A stretch of DNA of 64,000 bases from Alnus glutinosa (taxonomy: Eukaryota > Streptophyta > Magnoliopsida > Fagales > Betulaceae). A program made the translations under genes and the position numbers. Below the pieces are notes generated by a model. The model worked only from the letters and a program-made list of their open reading frames with translations, was not told the origin of the DNA and ran no database searches. Where the stretch lies: positions 40,485,654 through 40,549,653 of the forward strand of contig NC_084886.1 of assembly GCF_958979055.1 (NCBI RefSeq), read 5' to 3'. This document shows, piece by piece, positions 26,160-37,019 of this stretch (position 1 is its first letter; each line of letters begins with the position of its first letter).

Positions 26160-28260
26160 CGAAAAAAGTACATATAACCCCCTCAAACTATCAGTTTATT
26201 GTTAATATTCTCTCCAACTGTCAATTTTTCCTTAATGACAAAAATATCATTATAAAATTATTAAAATAAAATAAAAGCTTCAAAAATTATTAAAAAAAAA
26301 ATAATAATAACAAAAATTTATACCAAAATAATAATAATTAAAAACTGGTTTTTCTTTTCTTTTTTCGTTTGAGCTTTTTTGTTAAAAAAAAATAATTTGT
26401 TTTTTATAATTTTCTGTTATTTTTTCATTTTTTTTAATAAAAAAATCGTTATTTTTGGTTTTTTAATTTTTTTTCTTTTTTATTTTTTTAAAATAATTTT
26501 TTAGTTTTTTTTTTTTTCAAATTTACGAAGACTTTTTTGTCTTATTAAAAAAAATTATGATCATTTTTATCTTTTTGTTGGTCTTAGGGAGGACATTGAT
26601 AATTTTTGGTAGTTTGAAAGGGGATGTGGTCTGTTTGCCAACAAAGTTGTATCAGAATTCTTCTCTATTCATCTCTACTTTTTTCAAAAATAAATTATAT
26701 TTTATTTAACTTTTTCAAATTTTTTCTCACAAAGTCAAACTTCAAAATTCGCACAATGAATCAGAATTCTATTCTAAGTTCAAAAAATTCAATTCTCAAA
26801 CGCACCATAACACAATTGATAGTTTACATTGACAATTGAGTGATAGTTTGAGATGAATATATGTACTTTTCCATTAAGACTTGAAAGTGGTGAGCTATTA
26901 GGTATAGAGCATTCACATTGAGCTTTTAGCTATCCTTGTAACAATAATAATAATAATAATAATAATAAAAAGCTTTAAATTCAACTAACAATTTTGACTA
27001 GTTGTTACTGTGCTTATAAATCAAATGTTGAGCACTATAGCTCAACAATGCACAAGTTAAATTAATTAAAAAAAAATTATTCTTTTTCCTCTTCGGGAGC
27101 AGTACAAGTAGATAAAAAAAATAATATTTAAAATAAAATAATGAAAGTAGATAGATAAAATATTAAGCCGGAATAAATGCTTTAGAAAAGTGGATAGATT
27201 AAATAAAAAGTAAAAAATAAATTCACTAACTAAATATTTTTTAGCCAAATAAGGAGTTAATTAAGCCAGAATTAAGCACCATACATTAAATGAACAATAA
27301 CACTAATTGTAACCCATTAACCGCGTTACATGACAAATGGCGATAAAAGCTCAGTAGTTATTAATGAACTCGTATGCATGAAATATGAAAGAAAGAAAGT
27401 ATGGTGTCAAAATCTTCTGTAGATGGCAGGTGGCATCGGTAAAAATCTCAAGTCAGTACAGTTATTTAGTTTTTACTATTTTCGACCTTAAACTGCTCCG
27501 TCTCAAATCCTTGAATTATAACTGGACTTTCGTCGGACCGCGGCAGAACATCCACCGGACTTCCACGAACCATATTCGGGAGTTGTTGACTTTTTTTTTT
27601 TATTATCGCTCATTTTTTACATAAGCTAAATACTAAAAAATATTTTGTATGGAAACAAACGTAACATTGGAATGCAAAGCAAAAGAAAAATGTGAGCCGC
27701 ATCCGACCAAAAATATAGAGATAGCCATTGGATGTACATAGGCGTTGGAATAACATTATTTTATAGATAGACAACCTTGGAATTCTAAATAAATTTCGGC
27801 GTTAGAATCTTCCATGCTTCACTTACCTGGTTCAGTACTTTGAATCAATTAAAGAATTCAAACTCAAATTTATGAGTGATGTTGTAGTGTTTGTAGTCAA
27901 GTAGTATTTTGCTTCTACTAAAAAAAAAATTAGAGATATGGTTTTATTGTCACCAAAAGACTTTTTCACTTAAAGATACGGCTCTTGATCACTTTATTCG
28001 TGTAGTAAAGTAGTTCCTTAGCTAATTTTAGGATTTTGTTTTTTATTTAAAAAAAAAAAATGTTGCCACTTGGACAAAGATGATAAAAAGTTGTGTCTTG
28101 AGGTGACAATGTATCATGTGTCAAAAGATTAAGGTATAGTCTAACTAGTCCGAAATTCTGTAATTTTTTTTTTTTAAAAAAAAAGAAAAACAAATTATCT
28201 TCTTATTTAACTCCAAAATAAAAGATCTTAGGATCAAATGATAAGGACATAAATTTCTTG
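26160..28260. other. AT-rich intergenic DNA, no gene seen
   Basis: Long poly-A/T runs and an (AAT)n tract near 26940-26967; no coding resemblance on either strand. Confidence 0.5.
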
Positions 28261-28261
28261 G

Positions 28262-28412
28262 GAAATGATTTTTCTACATCACATTACCTTACATCAATTC
28301 TACACCAAGACACATAGGGTGTGAGATCCATGCATGTAGCCATGTACGTCTCACACCCAATGTGTCTTGATGCAGGGTAATGTAATGTAGGAATAACACA
28401 TTCCAAATTTTC
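28262..28412. repeat. MITE-like hairpin element, copy B
   Basis: Same family as 22190-22325 but inverted: arms contain CAAGACACATAGGGTGTGAG and CTCACACCCAATGTGTCTTG. A second, weaker hairpin with related ACACATTGGTAGGAC and TCTCACTAATGTGT arms follows at about 28425-28560. Confidence 0.65.
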
Positions 28413-28579
28413 TTATGATGTGTTAGTTGCACAACTTTTATACAACCAAGACACATTGGTAGGACCTATGCATGGTAAGACCCACATGCATGAGTCTCAC
28501 TAATGTGTCTTAATTGTGTCAAAATTGTGCAAAAATCATTTTCCAATTTCCCTAATTTCAATGTCTTAGATGCTTGGTG

Positions 28580-29010
28580 ATATTGCTTCCAACCAAAACC
28601 TCTCTATGCCATGGGTGGCAGCTCCTCGAGCTAAACTATAAGGTGTTGACTTGGCTGCCCTCCTAACATGTACAATCATAAAAGAGCGCAATAAGCCCAG
28701 TTCTCGTTCGATTCTCTCCACAAAGTGACCAATCCTACTTTATGTAGGGCTTTTAGAGTTGATCTCCTTCATAATTTGCAATGTATACCCCTTCAAAATT
28801 ACATCATGAAAGCATATCCTCTTAATGAGGATCATAGCATGTAAGGCCACTATTGCTTTTGCAACATCGGATTCCACATCAATTTTTTTGGTAGTGCTTT
28901 TGGCTGCCATGATACATCCGTTGATGTCTCATGCTACTACACCGATTCTTAGTCGAGCCATCTTTTTATTGACAGCAGCATCCCAATTTATTTTAATCTT
29001 TCGAGGGGTG
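28580..29010 (-). pseudogene. Degenerate RNase H-like LINE fragment
   Basis: Minus-strand translation gives INWDAAVNKKMARLRIGVV, then after a stop AKAIVALHAMILIKR, HFVERIERELGLLRSFMIVH and VRRAAKS, matching RVT_3 with several disruptions. The 87-codon plus-strand open frame here (28825-29085) is only its shadow. Confidence 0.7.
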
Positions 29011-29849
29011 GAGGTTGCCACAGAACTGGAGGCAGATCAATGGAAGAGGCGGGTTCCATTTGCTCCGGTGCATTGTACCGCCTGAAGTCCTGGCCCTAAC
29101 CTAAGTCAAAGCCTCTCTAAGAATCTGAGTAGGATGTGTGAATACTCCTTCATGTACTACAACAAAGGAATCTGATTCCTTAAATTTCATTCATTTTTCA
29201 CACATTAAGGAAACTGCTGCTTGTGCACTTAGCCACACATTTGGTCTCTCCTTGTTTTATTTCTCGGTGAAGTTTACTTCCTAATTAAGTTTTGAGATTC
29301 ACCTCCCTTTTGTTTGTAATTGCTCAAAAAAAAAAAAAAAAAAAAAAAGTTAAGTTTTGAGATTTTACTTCACCATGAAGCACTTGACAGACTAGCACAT
29401 ATTATAAGCTTTGGCCAATTCGATCTATATTTATTAAAGCAAGCCAACAACTTCAAAAAAGAAAGAGAAACAGAGAAAGAGGCAGCAACTAAATGGAAGA
29501 AAAGGAGAGAGCAACTTTAGTTGCAGAGAAGAAGAAAGAGTGCATTTTATATTGTAGGTTCTCACTATTTGTGTTGGCTACAAGGTGGCCCAGGACTTAG
29601 AGAATTAAGAGAGTAATTTTTTTTTTCTTTTGTATTATATTCTATTTTTTGTCTGTGAGAGTGAAATTTGAGTGTATTGTTCTTTGGACTTTGAGTGGTT
29701 CTTCTTACTACTCTTTGTATTCCATCATTTTGATAGTGACTTCCTCCGAATCGTTTCTCCCAGTAGATGCGTGAGAGTGAGATTTGAGTGTATTGTGGCA
29801 TTAGCTGCTTGAAAGGGTGAAAAATTTAGAAGAGACTTGGGGGTTCCAA

Positions 29850-30115
29850 AATTTCATGATTGAGGAAGATGCGTTGGAAATAGCAAATGCTTTGCAGAAG
29901 AAAGGTTGTTGCTGCTGGAGTCTGTATGAGCAATTTATTGAAGATGCAAAAATTATTTTGAACAATTTTCAGTCATCATCCGTGGGCATATAAAAAGGAA
30001 AACTAATGGAACAGCTCACAAATTATCTAATGTGGTAATTCTCAATCTTTGAAGCAAATTTGGATAGAAGATTATCCTGTATTCATTTGCGATATTGTAC
30101 TTAATAAACAATGTG
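29850..30115 (+). pseudogene. Short RNase H-like LINE remnant
   Basis: Plus strand reads LEIANALQKKGCCCWSLYEQ and IEDAKIILNNFQSSSV, then stops and FEANLDRRLSCIHLRYC, similar in layout to the tail of the other RVT_3 fragments. A short AT-rich, A-repeat tail follows (AAATAAATAAATAAAT near 30160). Weak but consistent. Confidence 0.45.
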
Positions 30116-30623
30116 TTTCTTTTTTATTTATTAAATGAAATACTATAAGTTTTATCTCAAAAATAAATAAATAAATAAATCCTCAGCATATCTTTGCCTT
30201 TTCTTTTCATTTTCCTTCCTAGCTGAATCACTTAATGACTTGTTTGGTAAGTCATATTGAATGGCATTTTAGACTAGTATATGTCTTAACATGGTGGCAA
30301 GTTGTGGTACTTTGGAATTGTTACACTTCTACGGTCAATAGCATAAGAAAAAGGAATTCTAATAAGAGGTTATCAACGAAATCCTTATTGAAAGTGAAAA
30401 ATACTGTAGCATTTGGCCAAGCAATTTGACGGGCTTAAAGTGCATTTTAAAATAAAATTTTGAAAAATATCCTATTTAAAGGTGTGCTTGAAAAAGATAA
30501 CGGTTTAGAAACATGATCAAATTCAATTTTTCAAACTTTAAATAAAAGAAAGTATTTTTAAAAACGTATAATTTTAAAGATTTAACTACAATTTTATTAA
30601 ATATTTAACTACATTTTCGTTAG

Positions 30624-30658
<35 letters not shown>

Positions 30659-31795
30659 ACTTTCCATTGTTTTTCGCACAATTGAAACACGTACGAGGTA
30701 AACCGTTACATCCTGAATATTCATTCAAACATTGACATGTATGATGTATGACCCTTCGCCTAATGTCTCTGGCTTGCTCAAAACTCACGCAATTAACGGT
30801 CGGGAGACACCCATTCCTTCCACTCCATCCATAAAATGTGACCAATTAACCAACCAACACTAGTAAATTATTGGTTCAAAGTCATTTTTCTTTGAGTATT
30901 CTTGGTATATCAGTGCTTCTATATGGATGCTGTTTGAGGAAGTGCAAAGAATTCCAAAGTATGAAGATACAATGATAAAAGACTGATATTTGAATAAGAA
31001 ACTAAATCAGGGGACTATTATCCAATGTTCCTCCTATCGAGGGTACTAAGAATTGAAAAATTATATAGAGTTGTGACGCATTATTTGGGGAGCAATTTTG
31101 TAAGAATTTTTTTGGAAAGTATAGAATGATTTTTTTCTTCATTATTGCTCCTGGGCTACCAAGATGAGTCCCTCTTTTTAAAAGTGTTTTTAGTTGATAA
31201 AGTTAGCTAAAGAGAGATTATTGTCTGGATTTTTTAGCATTTGGGTAACTATTGTTTTATAGCCTATATGAGACCCACCCGTCTGAGTAGGTGGCCGGAA
31301 CAACTGGTTTCTATATAGGCTCTCTAACAATTTGAGCAACTAATTGCTGAGATGCCAATTCCAACCAAGGTGCAGGAGGAGGGGGCCTAGAATGATTAGA
31401 AGTATGAAATTCTGGCCAAAAAAATAATGGCATTTGTTTCTGACTAAACAAAAAGGAGGATTAAAACGGTTCATTAAGATTTCATAAGCAGAAACGAATA
31501 AAGCATAACCACAAAATGGTTCATAAAGTCCACCTTGCAGAGTTACAAGATAACAGAAATTTGTACACAAAATATATCTCAACATTTACACAACAATAAC
31601 GAAGGGCATGCAGCCACATATCAATTTAGACTCTTGATGGTCTAGGCTAGTTTATCTTCACACGGACGAAAATTGAATAGAGTAGTCTCTGTATCTTTTC
31701 TTCTTCTTTCATGTTTCAACCTTTCCTTCATTACTTACATATGTTCTCAGATTGGTAGAGTTTCGTTCCCTTATTAATGCTGTACCAAACAAAGC
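30116..31795. other. Intergenic / CTL 3' region, no gene seen
   Basis: Contains the CT microsatellite and AT-rich sequence. The last few hundred bases before 31796 are probably the CTL 3' UTR (minus strand). No protein recognised. Confidence 0.5.
30629..30654. repeat. (CT)n microsatellite
   Basis: A pure run of CT dinucleotides in intergenic DNA between the acyl-activating enzyme and CTL genes. Confidence 0.9.
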
Positions 31796-33340
31796 TCAAG
31801 AAGATGAGGAGGAAGAGGATGGGTTGAAAGGAACCTGCTCAGCACAACTGAGCACGTCATGAGGCCCTGCCTCTTCTCGGCCAACACCCATAAGATCAAG
31901 ATAGTTTTGGTAATGGGAGATTATGTTGTTCATGGAATCACTATCACCCTGGCCGCAAACACCATCGCCATAAAGCACATTCATGGTGGTGCCAAAACCA
32001 GGTACCCGCTTGGACAATGTGTCATTCTTGGTGGGTTTCCAGTTGCCAACAAAGACATCGTGGGCTGAAGGTTGATGCTTCTTCACTGGCGTCATCCACC
32101 TCCATATTGCAGCGTGGAAGGCCAGGGTAGCATTCTGTTCTATGTATTCTGGATGGTTCAACAAATCCACCTTCAGGGCTTCCCCTGTTTTTCCGTAGTT
32201 GTAGTTCCTGATGAAAGCACAGACAACCAAAATCGTTTTCACAAAAGCAGGTATTGAAATAGGTATTGGGGAGATAAATATGTATACATTCCAACAGTTA
32301 AGATAGTACTGTGATTTCTATAGCTTTTCTTCTATGCCCTTCAAGAATACATGGCTTGGATATTCACATGAACTATTCTGCAAAAATATCTCATTCTTTA
32401 ACACAAAATCAAATCTTCTATAGGACTTATTACTTGATTAGGATATGGTTACACTAAGAGTCCGTTTTGGTTTGCGATTTCAATTCGTTAGTGATTTAAA
32501 AACGAAAATTTTTAAATCACTAAAAACCCGCACTCCTTTACTTGCGATTTGAAGACGCTGGTTTAAATTCGTACTTTTGATCTGCAAAATGGCAGTGCCT
32601 CTAAGATGAGAGCAGAGAGGTTCATACCAATAGATAGGCAGGGCGCCACGGCCATAGTATTCAGCTCCAGGAGCGCAAGGATAAGTGAGTTTGTAGTACT
32701 CATCACAGTAAGAGGAGTCGGGGCTGAGTTCCTTGTTGTAGCATAAACCCCAGGCCAGAGGTCCCCCAGTCGCCACTCCATATCCGCCTGAAAAATTTGG
32801 AATTAAAATTTAACAATTGAGATTTGATTAAATCCCCTAGAAAATCGAACCGTATGATCCATTTAAGACCAATGAAATCAAACCCCAATAGAAAACTAGT
32901 CCTCAAATACATTAATTTGATCAAACCAAGAAGGCAAAACAAATGGGTTTTTTAATCAACTCACAGGAGGTTTTGCTGCCAACATGACCCAGAAAAGCTG
33001 CAACTTCCTTCATCCCGCTGAACTTCCCACCGGTAGTGCCAAAGCCATCAGGTTGGTATTCCGCCGCAGCGGTGATAAAAGAACGGTAGTCCCAGAAGCC
33101 CACCGCATGGGCCACGGGGGTGTTACGCTTAGAGAAGAGGTTCTCGAACTGGTACGTCTGAAAGTAGTCAGAAATTGTCTCGTTACAGCAGTGCTTGGAG
33201 AAGGTCTTACACTCCCACCCTTTTTGACACACCTTTTGGCCCTTCACTATCTTCACCACCGGCTTCACAGGAGGGTCGTCGCCATTGACAAGCACTGAAA
33301 TCAATGCGATTGCCAGGAGCACACTCCATTTTGCCTCCAT
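31796..33340 (-). CDS. CTL: Chitinase-like protein, GH19 fold (CTL1/CTL2-type), catalytically altered
   Basis: Three exons (minus): 33340-32965, 32787-32628, 32207-31796, in phase, 315 residues, close to CTL1 and CTL2. Seen: a signal peptide of about 20 residues (LLAIALISVLVNG), no hevein domain, then the GH19 fold with FENLFSKRNTPVAHAVGFWD, PLAWGLCYN, YPCAPGAEYYGRGALPIYWN, ATLAFHAAIWRWMTP and a Ser-rich C-terminus. The chitinase motif HETT is replaced by SKTS, putting Lys (about 123) in place of the catalytic Glu. Family knowledge: CTL1 (POM1/ELP1) and CTL2 lack chitinase activity, are apoplastic, and act in cellulose assembly, cell expansion and secondary walls. An in-frame ATG 102 bases upstream is less likely because it would precede the signal peptide with a non-conserved stretch. 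Intact. Confidence 0.93.
32458..32575. repeat. MITE-like repeat in intron 2 of the CTL gene
   Basis: Contains TCCGTTTTGGTTTGCGATTT and inverted TTAGTGATTTAAAAACG / TTTTTAAATCACTAA arms. Similar GCGATTT-rich sequence recurs at 44800-45080. Non-coding. Confidence 0.5.
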
Positions 33341-36002
33341 TTTTGCGTGAACGAACAAGATCGAGAATGCCTTGTGGTGGAGATGGAAGGGGTGGGTGTT
33401 ACTTAAAGAGGTGGCTGAAAATGATAGAAAGGGAACGATCAACTTATTAGGAGCAGGTGATTTTCAGAGTCTTTTGCTTCATTTTTATTCTTCTTTTGAG
33501 TGCAAGCGAAGAAAAACTTGGGCCTATAGTTTCACCAGATACCGTTTCATCATTTCCTTTGCGCAGCACCAAATCAGACTTCAGGCCTATGAGGTAAAAT
33601 GTAGATTATCCTAATTAAATAATTAAAAATTATATTTGTATATATAAAAAATAAATAAATAAATAAAAGAAGAAGAAGAAGAAAACAACGGCAACTCACG
33701 GCTGGCCGTGTGTCAGCCAGACAATTCATTGAATTTTTTTATATATAAAAAATAAAGGTATTTTGGCGTCCTCTTGTAAGATTTAACAAAAAAAATTATA
33801 ATGGAGAGCTGACATTGCAAAATCTTAAAATATGAAAATTTGACATTATAAATTTGTAAATTTTAAGAATATGATTGTAAAAACACCTAAACATTGAATG
33901 AGGTAAGTGAAGTTTTTCCGAACTCTTTTTAACGGTTGTCTCAACCTACTCTCTAAGACAAATTGTTGTTGTTAGAGTATCTAGGATATTTTTTATTTAG
34001 CCTTGATGTATTTCTTGCATACCTAGGATCTATATATATATATATATATATTTAACCTCAATATATTTCATTTTATAGGTATTTATCATAGCTGTCTGTA
34101 ATCAAATTTCTTGGATTTGAGTATCTTTTCTAACCTACCCAAGCTACCACATTTTCCGCTATAAATAGATTATGTAACACAATTGTAGTATTCAAGTTAG
34201 TCAATAGCGATGTGGACAAAAATTTCTTACAAATCAATATAATAAATTGCTATATGTCATTAATATGTGAGAAGCGTATAATTTTTTTATATAATTAAAA
34301 GATTAACTTCACTATTAACTTATTTCTTAACTCTTTCTCTGCTAAGTCTAAAATTATTTTTACTCAAACATAATTTAGTTTCATTAATGAAATTTCAAAC
34401 CGCTACAAATTCAAGCAAATCTGACGTAGGAAGAGATACCAATTCAGTCTTGGATCGCAAGGAACAATAGTTGTAGATAACAGCCATCACATTGGTTAAA
34501 GTTTTATGGCGGAACCACGGTCTTGAGGGTACCTAATGAGAAACAAATACCCTCCTCTATTTTGAGGTTGTTCCCAAGATTTTCAATAAAATATCTGTCA
34601 TACTTAGTAGATTCAAGTTGAAGTGGGATATAGAACTAAGAAAAGGCTTTTCCTTTTAAGGAAAGCCTAGTTGGTGACTTGTGGGGCGAGTACTTAGCAA
34701 AAATTGGTGAGTTTGGAATGTTCGAATTGATGACTTGGAAGACGAGGTACTACCAATTCTCGAGAATGGCTTGAACGAAATCCCAAAAGAGCCCATGGAG
34801 CATCCGTTCCACGAACCTTCAACGATTAGGCAACAAATGCCTTGACCTTATATTTTATGTGATTTACTTTGGAATTTTGCATGTTTAAGATTTAAATTTT
34901 GATGATGAAATTTTTATAAAGAGTGAGAAATGTAACGTTCAAGAAAATCAATTGCATAAGATAATAAGAAAATATTTTCAAAATGCTTTGAATAGATTAG
35001 TAAAATGCTTGTTTATAAGGTACGAGAATGTCCTAGAAAAGTAAGATCAAGCGGGGTTCGAAAACGGATCGACTATGAAAAATCGTATTGCTGCAAGTTG
35101 AAGCTAAATTAGGGCTGACTCTATATAATGTGAGTCCTAAAACGATAATTTTAGACAAGGTATTTTTTTTTTTTTTAATATGTAAATACTAAATAATTTT
35201 TTTTTAAAAAAAAAAATTATATTAGATTTTTATTTAAATATTTGATTTTTGGCTTTTAAGGTTCATGGTTATATTGTAATAAATTTGTCTAGAGATTTTT
35301 TAGATTCAATTAAATGTTTTTATTATTTCATATCCAATGCATATTTCTAGCAGGCATTTCTAATTAAAAATATTTATAAATAAATTAATATTATAAAAGG
35401 AATAAATGAACCTGATTTATCAAAACGCTTCACTTTATAATAAGATTATTTAACACTTTAATTTTAACATGTATAAATAAACAAAAAAAAAATCCTAATA
35501 ATTAGTAATTAGTAACTAGCTAGTAACTAATTATACAACATAATAATTGGCTAGTATCCTTTCATATGCCTAATATTTGTTAAAAAAAATTCATAAAAAC
35601 TAAAATAGAAGGATTAAACTCTTTGCGCCATAAAATAGTAAAGGGTTAGACACATTTCAAACTGTTCCAAGTCACAGGGCAATACCAAAAAGCAAAACAA
35701 AGAATCACTTAAAATAAAATAAAAAAAAAACTAAGAAGCAGTTCAAAAAGAAAGTGTGGATATTGTTATTCATTCCTTTTTGAAAAGAAATAGAATTCTC
35801 TCCGTTTCATTTTTACAAAGGGGATATTATCAATTTTAAATGAAATATTATAATTTAAAGTTGATGTATCGATCTAATGGTGTATATTAAATCAATGTTA
35901 ACACGTCTTTTAAAATTTTAAATAATGTGAAATCTATAAACTAGATGTATTAACTTTAAATTCTGACCATAAAATAAATAAACAGTAAATTTCTTGTCTC
36001 AC

Positions 36003-36034
<32 letters not shown>

Positions 36035-36791
36035 GAGAATTGAATTAACAATCTTGCTCTCATCTTCTCTTTGGAGTAGGACTAAAAATGGAAAGAGTAT
36101 TTAATGGGAGTTTTGTTTGGTGTAACCGTGTATATAGTGCGCGACAATATATTCATTATGTGGGAATATATTATTATTAAATCTGTATAATTTAATTTTA
36201 AACTATATGAGGTAAATCAACTATTTCATTTTTCTTAAATTGTTCTTAACGCTAGAAAAAAGAAAAAAGAAAAAAGAAAAAACCAACCAATGAACTTAAA
36301 TACAGATAAGATCAGGTGAACTCTTAACCAACATTTGAGATCATATCTCTAACTAATCGGAGCCGTTCACAGATTGACCCATTCGTCCAATCATCTTTAC
36401 GAAAACACAGTCAGTAGTGGGCATGACTCACCACGTCCAGCTCCACTGCTCATCATCCTTATCCTGCACAACCCAGGAATGGAGAATCAATATATGGCTT
36501 CTTTCCTGACTCTTTCCTTTTTCCTTTTTTCTTATTATTAAAAAAAAATCAAAATATTAACTAATAAATTAAATTTTTTCATAAAACACTCAAAAAAAAA
36601 AAATCAAAAATCAAAACTTCACTCACCATTGACCCTTTTGTTTGTTAAAATGAAAAAAAAAAAAAATGCTAGAATTATAATTAGTGTACTGAAAGTGTGC
36701 AACTCCAAAGCATATCAGAAAGAACTCGTATGTGTAAACTCTACCTCAATGTACTCTAGAGTTGTACACCGGTAATACACGCATCACTTCC

Positions 36792-36825
<34 letters not shown>

Positions 36826-37019
36826 AAAACCTCAGTCGTTATTGACCTTTCCATTTTCGTTTACGCGTTTGTACGCGTCCTCATATTATTAAAACCGGGG
36901 TTATTGTTAATTATAGTAATAGCTGGTCTTGATTTTCTGGACTGATAGTTTGGTGGGTTGAAGGTACAGAATTGTGAGTTTACTGTTTGGGAGAAGTTGA
37001 GCTTGTCAGAGATTTAAGA
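33341..37019. other. Region between the divergent CTL and CG-1/CBP60 genes
   Basis: The two genes diverge here, so both promoters should lie within these 3.7 kb. It contains the dispersed repeat at 35863-35970, a GT/TA microsatellite (about 36005-36033) and poly-A tracts (36601, 36655, 36797). No gene seen. 34600-34870 is less AT-rich but shows no open frame of note. Confidence 0.5.
35863..35970. repeat. Inverted-arm repeat, dispersed copy
   Basis: Matches the AT-rich inverted-arm repeat near 19538 and 20302, including TTAAAGTTGATGTATC on the left and the AACTTTAAATTCTGACC end. Being far from the intron copies, it shows this is a dispersed family rather than only part of the local tandem repeat. 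Confidence 0.5.
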
